Assembly: GCA_014905825.1 (NCBI GenBank) | Contig: JACGCN010000003.1 | Coordinates: 1,426,001-1,490,000 of the forward strand | DNA length: 64,000 nt | DNA from: Lyophyllum atratum | Lineage: Eukaryota; Basidiomycota; Agaricomycetes; Agaricales; Lyophyllaceae | Reading direction: 5' to 3' | Shown here: positions 1-12,450 of the stretch, in pieces | How positions within the stretch are numbered: position 1 is the first letter of the stretch | Layout of the letters: every line of letters begins with the position of its first letter | Notes under the pieces: model-generated | Told to the model about the DNA's origin: nothing | Databases searched by the model: none | Seen by the model: the letters and a program-made list of their open reading frames with translations, nothing else | Made by a program: the position numbers and the translations under genes

Positions 1-259
1 TGAAGTTGTTCAATGGCAAGGCGGTGATCAGAGAGTGTGTTTGCAATAGCAAGCATGAATCTTCGGTACTTGACGGTCAATATTCCTGTCTCAGTGAATA
101 GGGGATGCAGCACACAACGAGCTCAGATGTGCAACATGCAGCATAGAAAAGAATGCTGAATGCGCTCGAGATCGCGGAGACTGGAGTCCAACGTTATCAA
201 TTCGTCGGCACACCCGGACATCAGGTGTGGGTCCACAAGTGGGTCCAGAGATACTCCGT

Positions 260-740
260 GCAGCGGATGCGGGTATTTGGTAGGGAATATGGTTATGGCA
301 GCAGTGATGCATATGTTACATGGTCGATAAGGTTCTAGTACTTGCACGAGTAGAGTAAGGTCCTGCCGCAGCCCACTAGGACGATTCATGACGCCGATAA
401 CCATATGACTGATGAAGCACCAGCAACAGTAGATGATGTCGTCAGCCGTCTCGACACGGGAAATGGGATATGTGATTTGATAGTGTTACACTCAAAGTTG
501 ATAGTGGGCATAGGCCCTCTATGGGATCCATCGGTGTAGGCACACGAGTTGGGTAGACGGGAATGGTTGCGGCAGTAGTGACAGTAGTGACGTAGGCGCG
601 AGACAAACAGGGCAGCGGAAGTCGATATGCTACATGCTTGATGAGGATGGAATCTTTGCACAAACAGAGTGTGCATGTGGAGCCCTGGTAAGATCCTGCC
701 ATAGCCCACTAGGACAAGTTCATGATGCTGGTAAAATGGG
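260..740. repeat. diverged tandem duplication
   Basis: Two related blocks lie in the same orientation. The first, around 260-405, and the second, around 530-735, share a stretch reading roughly GGTAGG-GGAATATGGTTATGGC and, further on, a better conserved block (GTAAGGTCCTGCCGCAGCCC against GTAAGATCCTGCCATAGCCC, each followed by ACTAGGAC). The repeat step is about 300-330 bp. Minus-strand frames of the two copies give similar Pro/Thr-rich peptides, but neither looks like a maintained gene. I see no coding or RNA gene in 1-1257; the stretch from 741 to 1257 holds only the SNM1 upstream region. Confidence 0.5.
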
Positions 741-1257
741 ACGTCCATTGAGGCCACAATCCTGGGGATGACGGGAGACACTGAAGTCCGAGAAGACGAC
801 TCCAGAGACCATTTAGCTACGTGTTTTTAAGTTATTTAATTATTTTCGCTGCAACTGAATGGAGAGTACATGTCTCATGAGTAGGGTAAGACATTTACGA
901 TAAGAGAAAGCAACGTGCAAGAAGGTGCCTATTTCAAGAATAATTACAGTCCGATTGCGCCCTGTCATCTTATCACAGTCAGGGAGTTGTTGACTCATGG
1001 CCAAGGTCCGAGCCTGTTCACATGAACACTTATGGCACTGGTAAACATCTCTGTGAGAGATACTGCACGACAGCCCTTCAAGACATGAGAGAAAACGCGG
1101 CGGTAATCGTGATATCGCTGGCTCGCGTGTGCAAGGGTCAAGCTGGGGTCGACGCAATGGCATTGGCATTGACAAAAGTGGACATGCATGTGACCAGTCG
1201 GATCCCGATTCCGCTGCTGAGGTTCAAATCTGGATCACAATTTGTATACACTCTTTC

Positions 1258-4009
1258 ATGTCCTCGTCCAAGATATCCAAGAGGAAATCGCAATCCACCG
1301 TCACATTGCACGATTTTTTCGACGCGGGGGCGCATTCTTCATTGAAAGCAAAAGGCAAACAGAAGGCAACCCCAGTACGCAACCAACGCCCGAAACAGAA
1401 CCTCGTATCGCCAGAGAATGTCATAGTCATCGACTGTGATTCGGACAGCGAGCCTGAAGCGGTTCAATTGATTCGCAAGAAGCAGAAGCGCCGTCTAAGC
1501 GTTAGTTTTGGAGAGGTTGAATTCGTAGACAATGCAGCTACCAATGTGCGGCGACCAGCCACCACCACAAGTAACACGTCCCAGAGCTCAAGGGAGTCAC
1601 CGCCGCGCAATGGAAAGAGCACCAAGCTCTCTACGCTACCTGATCCATCCACCTCCGCGCGGCTGAGCTTTGCACCAGATTCCGCAACCCCAGAAGCGAA
1701 AGAAATGCCTGTCTTTCCATTTGGAGCTCCTACTTTGCTCCTCAATACTACCAGCGCCGCCTCTACTTCGGCGAACTCCAAACCAACATCCAATGTTCTC
1801 GGGTTCGGATCGCCGACACTGTTGCTTGGATCTAACAGTGTACCAATACTCTCAAACCAGGGTGCATCCACTTCGCGCGCACCACCACCTGCAGAAGGTC
1901 ATTCTCCCGACGAAGGATTCATGATGGACCTTGGTCTCCCAGCCGACGTCACTGATGACTGGGGCACGGGCGACGACGAAACAGCATTCACACGTGAGCC
2001 AGATGAAGAGGAAGAGGAGCTCGAGGACATGTCAGTCGACGCTTCACCCATCGGCCCTGCTGATGATGTCACAAAATGCCCGTCTTGCGATATGTCGCTC
2101 GACGGCTTCTCACACCTCGTAAGCAGTGAACCACTGCCTGAATTATAGCGACGAACTCAAGGAATTGTGATAGGAGCTCTCAAGGCATGTGAACGATTGT
2201 TTGGACTCTCGACAACCTCCAGATAAAATAATCTCGCCATCCGAAGGTCGCTCTGTTCCAGTAGCCAAACCTCTCCAGCCAATATCCACCCTTATACCCC
2301 CAAAACCCCATGGTCCCATGCAGCTAATTAGCTGCGATGGTAAAACGAGCATACCCCCAGTCAATGGCAACGCCTTTTCTGTTCTCATGTCCTCGCACAA
2401 GGAAAATGAAGCATGGAAGGAGGCATCAACTGTGGAAGACCGCGATTTCCGTCCAAGTAAAAGCAACGGGCGTCGCAAGTCGCCATTTTACAAGGTCTTA
2501 CAAGGCATGCCTATCGCTGTCGATGCGTTCCGTTATGGCACGATTCCAGGTGTAAATGCATATTTCCTAACGTGAGCGCTCCCCATGTTTCGGTCTCATC
2601 CGATTTCTGACACTTTCTTTCTTCAGGCATGCCCATTCTGACCATTATACAAATTTGGCCTCAAATTGGAAGAGCGGTCCTATATACTGCTCTGAAGGCA
2701 CCGCTAACCTCATCATACACATGCTCTCTGTCGACCGAAAATGGGTACACCCTCTTCCGATGGATGTCCCAACGGTAATCCCGAATACGGGCGGTGTCCA
2801 TGTCACCCTCATCGAAGCAAATCATTGTCCTGGCTCTTGTCTTTTCTATTTTGAGGGCCCTCAGACGGTAAATGCTGGAGACAGCGCCTTCAAATCGCCC
2901 TTTGTGGGGTCAACAAAGACGTTTCGATACCTTCACTGTGGCGATTTCAGGGCGTCCCCTCGGCATGTCCTGCACCCAGCCATCAAAGGCAAGAGGATCG
3001 ACCATGTATACCTTGACACAACCTACCTGGACCCAAAGGTATTTGCGAATCCAATAACATGATATACTAAGCTCACTCGCTTGCGCACAGTATACATTTC
3101 CTTCCCAACCGCTTGTCATTTCTGCGTGTGCGGAGCTTGCTCGGAAGCTCGTTGCAGGCGAATCCATCACAGAGAACACAGCTTCAATGGATGTGTGGAG
3201 GACATCCGGAAACCCAGGCGCAAACTGGGCTAAGGTGGATAAGATGCTTATAGTCGTTGGGTACGCTGGACATGTCATCTTCTCTGGCAATTCTGACCAT
3301 CAGCAGGACATATTCCATCGGAAAGGAACGTATAGTGAAAGGTACTTGCTTTTGACCTCTTCTTAGACGATATCTAACATCTGTTGCATAGCCATTGCTC
3401 ATGCCTTGCAAACCAAGGTTTACTGTGATGCTCGTAAAACGGCCATACTCCGATGTCAGGCCGACGCCGATCTCGACGCTCTATTGACATCAAACCCTCT
3501 AGAAGCTGGTGTTCACTTGGTTCCACTAGGAATGATAACGTCTGACAAGCTCAAGACTTATGTTGAACGGTTCAAGGGCAAATTCACTAGGGCAGCAGGA
3601 TTTAGACCCACAGGCTGGACGTGCGTTAATTTTCCTGCCCACTACAGTTTCCAAAAGATTTTACATGCATAACAGATACACCCAACCCGCAGGCACCGAC
3701 CAGATGCCTTCGGTCTCGTCAATCATTCTACGACCACATCGGGGTTTCAGCTATACTAGTCTGCGACCTGCACGTAATTCGACACCATCCTTGCAACTCT
3801 TCCCAGTCCCATACTCTGAACACTCGTCCTTCTTTGAGCTGACGTGCTTCGCAATGTCGCTTAACTGGGGCAAGATGATAGCGACTGTAAACGTTGGGAG
3901 CGAGACTTCTCGAGGTAAAATGGCGAAGTGGGTATCCAAGTGGGAGGCGGAGCGGAAAAAGAGAGGTAAGGATACAGTTGTGCCATATAGACATGCCGAG
4001 TACTGGTGA
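1258..4009 (+). CDS. PSO2: DNA interstrand cross-link repair nuclease, SNM1/PSO2 family
   Basis: This is a nuclear 5' exonuclease of the metallo-beta-lactamase/beta-CASP fold that acts in DNA interstrand cross-link repair. Seven exons join to 812 codons (introns 2119-2173, 2572-2626, 3039-3090, 3261-3306, 3342-3391, 3621-3675). The start at 1258 is chosen because the frame upstream of it is low-quality sequence. The N-terminal ~280 residues are a Ser/Pro-rich, acidic linker that begins with a PIP-box-like [12 protein letters not shown]4-type ubiquitin-binding zinc finger follows (CPSCDMSL...HVNDCL, ~275-300), and an intron splits it. The catalytic domain starts near residue 385; its metal-binding HAHSDH lies at ~420, followed by ANHCPGS and [10 protein letters not shown], and the beta-CASP part continues to the C-terminus ([11 protein letters not shown]). 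All core motifs look intact. Confidence 0.93.
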
Positions 4010-4442
4010 ATTAGTATTGCGTGAACCCTCTCACGCATATCATAAAAATGACTATCAGTTGGGCCTCCCGCGCTCGAAGACTGGGATCGCAGCATCCCAC
4101 ATCTCCCATAGGTTCAATCAAGACCCTCTCACGCTGAAACGTCCGCACGTCGACGTCTTGGTATGAGACTACATCTCCCAATAGAAATGGCATTTTTATA
4201 AGTTATGCCATTGTCCGCTCGTATTTAGGTGGACTGTCTTGTCTCCCTTGCATGACGCGACTTCTTCTCATTGACTCTTACGACATTAAGGTTGTGGCAC
4301 GGCACATTAACTGGCCTAGACATATTACGAGTATTGTGGACAGGCTTCCAGGGTGCCTAGCGTTTTATAGCATAGTTCAAGGGCGGCATACAAAGCATGT
4401 CATAATGCAAAATGAGAGGAAAAACGGTACAGTAGTCACCGT
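4010..4442. other. intergenic, convergent 3' ends
   Basis: This 430-bp spacer separates the convergent 3' ends of the SNM1 and eS4 genes. It has short open frames but no coding signal I recognise and no repeat. Confidence 0.5.
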
Positions 4443-5569
4443 CTATTGCAGCTCAGCGGCCTTCTGTTTTCTCCTGACATCCCTCTCCTCAGTGATCGAG
4501 AGCTTGGTACCCTTGCCCTTGGGCAATGATATCCAGGGCTTGATTCCCTCACCGATGACGAAGATGTTAGTAATCCTAATCATAAGATCAGCACGCTGGG
4601 TCAAAAACTATAAACAACGTAGAAAACATACCGGGTGGCGAATGTCCGGTCCAGGGAATCCTTGACGTGGACGATATCGAATCCTCCCATGTGCTTCTCC
4701 CGGTGCACAATGACACCCGCCCTGCCCATGTTACGTCCGCCAGTGACCATGACGATGTTCCCGGTGTCGAACTTGACAAAATCGATGATCTTGCCCTGCT
4801 CGAGGTCGAACTTGACGCTGTCGTTGACCTTGATGGCGGGATCGGGATAACGGATGGTGCGGCCGTCATGCGTCACGATGTATGGGACACCGCGGGCACC
4901 GATGGCGACACGTCGGACCTTGAGGAGTTTGTAGGTGGCCTCCTCGGGGGTGATGCGGTGGATGGTGAAACGGCCCTTGACGTCGTAAAGGAGACGGAAG
5001 TGCTCGCCCGACTTCTCAATGGAGATGACATCTAAAATTCCCCCCCTCCAAGTCAGAAATATCCTGTTTGAAACAGAGCAGCTCTACGGACCCATGAATC
5101 CAGCAGGGTAGGTCTCGTCGGTGCGAACCTTGTTGTCAATTTTGATGAGACGCTGTTTGACGATAGCGGTGACTTCACGGCCAGTCAAGGCGTACTTCAG
5201 CCTGTTGCGCAGGAAGATCGTAAGGGGGAGGGATTCGCGGAGCTTGTGGGGACCGGAGGAGGGGTGAGGAGCCTGTCAAACGAGCAATTTTCAGCCTTCG
5301 AATTGGCCTATCCGCGCGACCGTTACATACGTAGGCACCGCTCAGCTTGTCAAGCATCCATGACGAGGGTGCGGCGAGACGCTTCAAGTGCTTTCTGGGT
5401 CCTCGAACCTGGAAGAATACGATAATTCAGTATCTGCTGAAGTTTGGAGATTCAAGTCCCAAGGTCATCCGATGGCATGTTGACCCATCCAACGAATCTG
5501 ACGCGCAAAACGCCATTGGCCGTGCAAAACTGGTTCCTTGGGACGAAATGAGTAGATCACACATACCAT
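4443..5569 (-). CDS. RPS4: 40S ribosomal protein S4 (eS4)
   Basis: This is the small-subunit ribosomal protein eS4, about 260 residues long, which binds 18S rRNA in the cytoplasm. Read on the minus strand, exon 1 is only the ATG (5567-5569). It is followed at once by a GT donor and an intron reaching to 5409. The next exon begins [20 protein letters not shown], the classic eS4 N-terminus. Later exons carry the S4 RNA-binding part ([20 protein letters not shown]), the central domain ([19 protein letters not shown]) and the KOW-containing C-terminal region ([20 protein letters not shown]), and the protein ends ...[10 protein letters not shown]. Four introns are inferred. The splice right after the initiator codon is shared with the eL43 gene in this window. 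Confidence 0.95.
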
Positions 5570-5950
5570 TTTGTGGTGAAGGGTGCTTGAGGGGTCTTGA
5601 GGATGTCGGTGGGCCCGTTGACGAGGTACTTCGCTTGACCAGCACGGCAACTACGTGTGAATTTGGTGACATGTGACAGCTAACAAATTGTCACATATAT
5701 AACGTCACATCACAAATTTAGCACTGCAGCCCGCTCCCTACACCCAATAATCATACTTTTCTCTCCATTATGTAGATTTCAAGTACAAGCAACGGGCACA
5801 TATAATAAGTAAAGGAATTCCTGTGTCCCGAGATACAAGGTTTGGGTATGAACTCTATGATAATCATTGCAAGTGAAGTTAGATGGAAATTGCGTCGTAG
5901 AGTATGCAGGTGAGGCTTGCGATGTCATAGTATAAGTTAATAATAGATGA
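5570..5950. other. intergenic spacer with eS4 promoter
   Basis: This spacer contains the upstream region of eS4 and the 3' flank of the transporter. Near 5689-5710 there is an AT-rich run with two copies of a TCACAT/ACGTCACAT-like motif. I see no gene in it. Confidence 0.35.
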
Positions 5951-7704
5951 CTATGATGCAACCATTGTCGTTGGGTAAGTTTGCCTGGTCCAAGTGGTGT
6001 CCGATGGATGGAATGTATCCGGCAAAGGGATGGTATCCGAAGGAGGTGAGTCTATTGAGGGCGGAGGGGATGGATACGAATCAACTGGAGAGCTTATCCG
6101 CGTATCTTTGATGGGTGATAGCTTGACATGCGTCATGGGGGAGGCTGTGGTTTTAACGGAGAGGTGGTGAATAGGTTGCTGGTATGGGTGAGATGGGACT
6201 GAATGAGGATGATGAAAGGTATGTGTGGTTGCTGATGTTGCGCTCCTCGGACGACCATATGCCGAACCAAGACCCATGCTGGTAGACTCTGCTAGCGCAA
6301 ACTCTGGGGGATAGTCGGACCCCGTCATCAACCGTGAATCCGATTTCGTCGTCGGTAACATCAAGTCCCGGGCCGCTTCAACCCTTCTCATCTTCTTCTC
6401 CCCTTTCTCCACGTCTGATTTAGCGTTGTTGTACATGTACAGGCCTGTGAATGTCATGAAGATTCCAAAGGCCTGGATAGGATGCACCCTTTGGTTGAAC
6501 CACACGATGGCGATGCAAATCACCGCAACACGTTTGATGAGGGAGGCGATGGAGTATGTGACGGGGGATGTGGATGACAGAATGACAAAAGCAATTATGT
6601 TTTGTGCGAAGTTGACCGTGCCGTTCATAAAGATATAGTACGTTACAGAGTGTGGTGTTTCGTGGCCGCCCTTGGGATGCGTTACATGAGTCGGATCGGT
6701 GGCAGCGGAATACAGCAAGGGGAAGTCGTGATACAACCAAAGGGGAATCATTAAGACAAAGGCCATGCTAGATGCGTATAAAAGGAGGTTGAGCTTGTCA
6801 AGCTTATGCGACGATTGCGTCAAGCTCCCCCCATTCGAAGGCATGATCTTTTTGAAGAAGATATTGGAGCTGACGAAGACTAGAGCGGATCCAAAGGCGC
6901 ACAGCAAACCTATCGCGTTTGAGGCCGACATGTCGAAGGAACAAGCCAACATGACGCCAACGGTCAAAGGTAGGAGTGATATGTATGTCTTGCTCGAATA
7001 GCTTACACCAAAGAGAAGAGCGTATGCTGCGACCGTGAATAAAGGAGAGAGTGCCTATTTCCATAATGAGCAACTAAAGACACTCTCAAAGGGCTTGACG
7101 AAAATTCTACCTTTATCGTGTGTACGGTGCTAACGGGTATCCGTGAGATGGCAATGCTGGAGAACATATGGCCAACGACCTGGAACATCCCCATCGGTAA
7201 TGTGGTATGGATGATTGCTTTCGTCGGCGCCCGAAATTTAGAAAATCGGACAAGAGGGGTCATGAAGAGGAGGCAATAAAAGCCAACGAAAGCGAACTGG
7301 ATGAACGTCAGGGTGACGGGATAGCGGAACTGGGTGAGAATCGCCTTCCCGGTGTTCGACGATAGTGCCGACGTCGAGTACCAGAGGATACATAGGAGAA
7401 TGAACACGCTCGTCGAGGACGCTGGAGGTGCAGTGGTCAACGAAGGCTTCGGGGACATGGGATGAGACCGGCTCGTCCGGGCGTTCCAGTAGCGAAGGAT
7501 GAAGGACTTCACGCGGGAATAATAGATAGCAGAGGTTGATATGATGCTTTTCGAGGGGTATCTATCGTCCAACCCGAAGCTGTTTCCATGAGATGGGGGT
7601 ACCCGTGCGTCGATGCCCCATATTGAGTTGCTAGCTCGATTATTTCCATTGGATGGGTATGAAAGTTGAGGATCAAAAGCATGAACAGAGGGTTTATGTG
7701 GCAT
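5951..7704 (-). CDS. triose-phosphate/nucleotide-sugar transporter family protein, SLY41-like
   Basis: This is a polytopic carrier of the drug/metabolite transporter superfamily, TPT branch, expected in the ER or Golgi membrane; yeast Sly41 is the closest family member I can name. One intron (7055-7110) joins two exons into 565 codons. After a ~100-residue hydrophilic N-terminus come about ten hydrophobic segments. TPT-like stretches include FRYPVTLTFIQFAFVGFYCL, the phosphate-translocator-style VSTVHTIKALSPLFTVAAYA, and SPVTYSIASLIKRVAVICIA. The last ~115 residues are a Ser/Pro-rich cytosolic tail. The intron lies exactly between HTIK and ALSP, and the join restores the conserved VHTIKALSP motif, which supports the model. 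The substrate cannot be told from sequence. Confidence 0.88.
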
Positions 7705-8297
7705 GGTGAGGTCGCGGAGGTGGTGAAGTCAACGTACAGTCTATGTAGTTAAAGCATGCACATTAAAAGATGGGATGGCAGGCGGGGTCAGATTTCAAGG
7801 GCGTGACATGGCTTGTGACCATTGGGTCCATCATATCGGCATGGCTGTGAAATCTCCTTGATGCTCCCAGCCCAAAACACCCGTTGCCAACCGCATCTTC
7901 CTCTACTATGTAAGTACAAAATTCTCCTGGCCCATTCTTATCTGCATCTCTATGTACTTAACATTTAGTGATCTGCTGCCACTGACTTCAGTCATCAAAT
8001 CAAGGAGAAGTTGTTCCTGAAGGACCTCCGCAGACGCTTATGCGGCAGAAGCCTCTGTTCCATATGTGCTTGAATAAAATGCATCATACGCAGGGACGGC
8101 GCGCTGGGACGGCCTCTTCCGACTTGAAACGTGTGTGAACATCCCAGAATCTAGAATTTCTTCACTCGACCTGAGTTCAAGCCTTATCTTATCAGATCAC
8201 TTCATCTTGGCATTCCAGCTCTGAATCCGTGTGACTTGAACGTTCTACTACTAGTTGTGCTCAACATCACGCACCTTTCGATACACAGCAGCTTACC
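7705..8297. promoter_or_regulatory. divergent promoter region (transporter / Sec14-like)
   Basis: The transporter (minus) and the Sec14-like gene (plus) are transcribed away from each other, so these ~590 bp must hold both promoters. I see no clear TATA box, repeat or coding exon. Confidence 0.4.
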
Positions 8298-9948
8298 ATG
8301 GCAGAAGTAACAATGGCAGCCGCTCCTGCACTTGCGAATGCGCCTGTGTTGACGTCGTCTATGAGCTCTGAGCCTGCGACATCCACCGAAGCTGCCACCG
8401 ATTCTAAGCTGTCCAATGATTCTACCTCGCGTGCTGCAGGCCCAGCATCTATCTTTGAGTCTAATACCACTTCTCAACCCATTCCCACTGCTACGATTAA
8501 CACAGAGCCAACGAAGGCGCTGACCGCTGCTCCACCTGAGCCAGGCGCGATACCAACCATTGTCGCAGCTCCCTCAACCGCCAATGTTGAGGCAACTCCG
8601 GCTATTCCCTCTGAACCTACACCAGCAGCAGTCCCCCACACCGCAACACAACCCGGCCCCACACCTGTCGCTACGGCTCCCCCGACGAGTACAACGCCCG
8701 CCACCACCTCGCCAGCTACTGATACGAAGACTGCGACTACCCCTGCGGCACAGCCCGCAGCCAAAGAACAGGGAGAAGCCGAAGCTCCAGAACCACAGAA
8801 TGCCCTGACGGAACGATTTACTGACGCGGAGTGGGCAGCCCTGAAGGAATTTAGGGTCAGTATCTGTCGGGGATCTGTATGACATCCCTGAACATCAACG
8901 CGTTATCATAGGCTGTTCTGCCTCAGATCTTCGCGGATGGCTTCCCTGACGATCCCAAGGCCAAGGATAAGCCCATAACGTTCTGGGGCGTTCGCATTGA
9001 CCCCAATCAACCCCGGGATGCACGAGTTAGCGTCGTGCTCATGAAGTTTCTTCGAGCAAGGTAAGCATCACGTTTCTCGTCCCATCGTAAGGTATCTGAA
9101 TCACCATCGCTTTAGGAACCTAAGCGTCAGCGATGCCCGTGAAATGCTGGTTTCCACCTTCAGATGGCGCACTTCGATCAATATCGACGCACTCATGAAG
9201 GAGGAATTCCCAGAAGATGTGTTCGAGAATGTTGGGCGCATTTTCGGACGTGATAAAGAGGGTAGACCAGTTGTGTGGGTGCTTGACTGCTGATGCACTT
9301 TACTGCCGATGCACTTCTAACGACACGCTTGTCTTGATTAGATATAACATGTATGGCGGGAAGAATATCTCCCAGGTCTTCAGTGATGTTGAAAGGTTTA
9401 TTCGGTAAGCCACTGGAAAGGCAGTTCTAAGGCATGATGGGCTGAGTATATTTACGTAGCTGGCGTGTCGCCCTTCAAGAGAAGAGCGTTTCCATGCTCG
9501 ACTTCACCGAAATTGACCAAACAGTTCAAATTCATGGTGGGTGCACGCCTTTGCCTCCCCTACTTCTCACATTTGACTGTCGTTCATCAGACTATCTTGG
9601 TGTAAGCATAACGAGCCGGGATGCAAACTCCAAAAGGGCTGCGTCCGAAGCTACCAACATCTTCCAGAGTCATTATCCAGAATTGCTGGTGAGCCATTAT
9701 CACGCTGCCTTCTTTTTGAATAAAACTAGATTGATTACTGGGCCACCTAGTACAAGAAATTTTTCGTCAATGTCCCAACCCTCATGAACTGGATCTTCTG
9801 GGCCTTCAAACCCCTTATACCAGCGGCAACCTTGGCGAAGATGTCTATGGTGGGAACTGGCCATCACGCGCTCAGGAAGGCTCTCTTACCAATTATCGAC
9901 GCTCGGGAACTGCCTACAAACTACGGAGGCGATGCTCAAGGATTATAG
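8298..9948 (+). CDS. SFH5: Sec14-domain phosphatidylinositol transfer protein, SFH5-like
   Basis: This is a CRAL-TRIO/Sec14 lipid-transfer protein of the SFH5 type; yeast Sfh5 is also reported as a haem-binding protein. Seven exons (introns 8856-8911, 9061-9115, 9275-9341, 9405-9459, 9537-9590, 9689-9750) total 433 codons in frame. The first ~160 residues are an Ala/Pro/Thr-rich disordered extension. The CRAL-TRIO N-terminal helices follow (LMKFLRARNLSVSDAREML), then the Sec14 lobe (EGRPVVYNMYGG, SMLDFTEIDQTVQIHDYLGV). The C-terminal part is characteristic of SFH5: MNWIFWAFKPLIPAATLAKM and KALLPIIDARELPTNYGGDA. The long N-terminal extension is unusual against the ~300-residue yeast protein. 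Confidence 0.88.
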
Positions 9949-10259
9949 TCGAAAGCCTTAGTTTGCATGTTATGAAGATACCAATGGACTGACTTTTTCT
10001 CATCCACACCCAATGCTGTATATTTGACACTCCTCCGTCAGTCCATTTACGACTCTACTCTTCTGCTTTTTGAATACATGATATCTTGATCAACGGGATC
10101 ATGCTACGCGGCAAAAATCAACCATAGAATATTTGAGACGTCCTTCCTCGTACATCTAACTACCATGTTACCAGAAATCCATCCTGTCAGGTTGTTCCCA
10201 GCACCTCGATAAAGAGATGAAGAACTCTCTGAGTATAAGAAGTAGATCCATAGGAACAT
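9949..10259. other. intergenic, convergent 3' ends
   Basis: This 310-bp spacer lies between the converging Sec14-like and F-box-like genes. Nothing is recognisable in it. Confidence 0.4.
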
Positions 10260-11935
10260 TCATGATAAGACAGATGTGTCCAATGGCGCACGACCATACG
10301 GCACTATGATTGCCCTATTGGGGTATCCGACGCGGCATTCAAAGGTAACGCCCCTCTCACTGGCCGCGCGTTTCGTGCTCTCCGCCTGCGCTTTATCCCA
10401 GTCCGGCGCTCCTGCCCAGGTCACGCTAACGGTTTCCCACATAGTCATTTTCACTGCTTTCGTCACGTCTTCAAAAGACATCCCCAGAGATGCAGTCCGG
10501 ATAATGATGGAGCCGTGCACAGCAGTATTACCAACGCGAGGGCGTGCGGGAGCCTTCCTTGCGATAGCGAGAGCGCTGACACAGTCACCGTTGGTATAGA
10601 GGTGCTCAAGGGCACCCATGGCCGGCATGGCAGCGTCTATGGCGCGCTCTTCTTCGTCTGTGATGCGGTGGATGGTGGATTCTAGAACAACAAGGCGAGA
10701 AAGCGTTGGCGCCACGGCATTCAAAAAAGAGAGGAAGTCACAATTTGGAACATCCTTCACGTTCGTGAGGCGGAGCTCTTTCAGATAAGCAGTAGGACCA
10801 GATGCGAAGAGCATGAGTTGGGGACCGGTAATCTTCGCTCCTTCCAGTGTCAGATTCCTGATTTTGCACGCGAGACGAGATGGCGGGGGAGCACTGCATG
10901 ACGACGGAAGGTTGGAAAGCTGAAGGCATGGATGCTGAACAACACTTACTCGGGCGTTTGACGCGTATCCCTCCAGCTCATCAATCCCAGTGATTCGAGT
11001 TGCTCCCAATCAGCGATGCACGTCTGCACTTCGTCCATGCTGAGAGCATGTCCGCGAGAAAATCGCGTGGTGCCGTTCCTGAATTTGAATTTGCAAACGC
11101 GTACCTTGCGCAACTTTTGGAGCAAGCGTACAAGGTCTCGTGCAATCGACGCATGAATAGATGAGAAGTCGACCGTTTCAACCGAAGTCGCATGGGTCAA
11201 AATGGTCAAGACTGCGTGCCATTTATCCAGACTGGCCTCCCCGGAAGGATCTATGAAGCCTTCGTGTACCCATGGGCTGAATATTCGTATGGCTGCTGCT
11301 CGCTCCGGCCTTAATTCAAGAGCACGTGCGACGGCAACCACTCCGGGTTTGTCTTCATCATCGATTTCGTCAAAACCTGCGACGGCAAGGTCCAGGACAA
11401 GGGCCCATGACTTGCAGACCAGGCCAAATGATAGCAATGCCTTACGCCAACCCTTGGGTTTGCCTCCCAGAGCGAGCTTGACGATAGAACATAGAAGCCA
11501 AGAAGGAAGTGAAGGGAATTGTTGCTGCCGGCGGGGAAAAGGGACGATCCGGACTGAGTGTGCATGAATGGGTGCTAGGAGAGTGTTCAAGTCTATCATG
11601 CCATAGGCAGACAGCGGAGTCCGATGGAAAGGCTGCGAAGTGTTGAGGGTGATGACAATGGATCGATGGGTCGAGTTACAAGGGTACGCAAAGTCATAAG
11701 CGATACGGACTTCGCGCAACTGTTCGGCTTCAAATTTCGAGTGTGGGACGAGGGTACAGCGATTATACCGCTCGTCGCTTCTGTCAATGAGCTCGAAAAC
11801 AAAAGTGCAAACAGGCCGAGCTGCGCCTGTCAATAGCCTTTTGCTGGACTGGGCTGCATCACATCGACGTATAAGAGCTTCTCGATGGGTGGTCTGGGAT
11901 CCTCGTGGTGTCCTAAACCTAGTTGTTGGAGTCAC
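10260..11935 (-). CDS. F-box-like / leucine-rich hypothetical protein
   Basis: Two exons are joined by a 56-bp intron (10894-10949, donor GTAAGT, acceptor ATGCAG). The join passes from RDTRQTP into APPPSRLACKIRNL in one frame and totals 539 codons. A segment around residues 125-180 (SLPSWLLCSIVKLAL ... ALLSFGLVCKSWALVLDLAV) resembles the F-box-like domain of the many basidiomycete F-box/LRR proteins. The remainder has irregular leucine-rich repeats, for example YLKELRLTNVKDVPNCDFL. F-box proteins usually select substrates for SCF ubiquitin ligases; the target here is unknown. The true start may be the internal Met before IDLNTLLAPIHAH near 11600, since the upstream ~110 residues look less constrained. 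A decayed relative may sit at 12.9-13.6 kb. Confidence 0.65.
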
Positions 11936-12448
11936 CCAATCTTCTATTCTCTAGTTGCCAATCATGAGCTAAATGAATCATGAATGATACATAGGTCGTA
12001 CCAGGGTGCTTAGTCGCTCAGAGGGCTTATGAACGATGAGGAGCCGAATGCCTGAGAAATGGAAGCTGGCCTCGTCTTCAAGAACGAAGGAGATGATGCA
12101 GCTAGGGCTGCCTCCGACTTCAGCAGAGACGAGATACGTGTTGTAGCTGAACCAATAATTATCCATGTAGAACCATCGTGCCAACAACTATCTTTAGCAA
12201 TATTGGAGTACTCGCGGGGAATGCCGATGAGGGAGGTGGCAACATGATGTCGATGGGAGAGAATTAGGTGAGGCGATGCATATGACATTGATAGGCGTCA
12301 TCACCGTATCTCATCAGATAAGATTGCGTACTTGCCCTTCACAATATCTCAAGTGAGCTGAATTCTAGGCTGGGGCAAGGAGGGGCAAGGTAGCATAAGT
12401 AAACAGGCTTAAGCTTCAACACCGAGCCAGCCTCCACCACAGAATATA
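11936..12448. other. intergenic, F-box gene promoter side
   Basis: There is no convincing gene. The stretch runs from the 5' end of the F-box-like gene to the MITE at 12451. Short open frames on both strands lack any family resemblance. Confidence 0.35.
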
Positions 12449-12450
12449 TA

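Noticed and set aside
11202..11567. 121-codon plus-strand frame
   Set aside because: Antisense shadow of the F-box-like gene.
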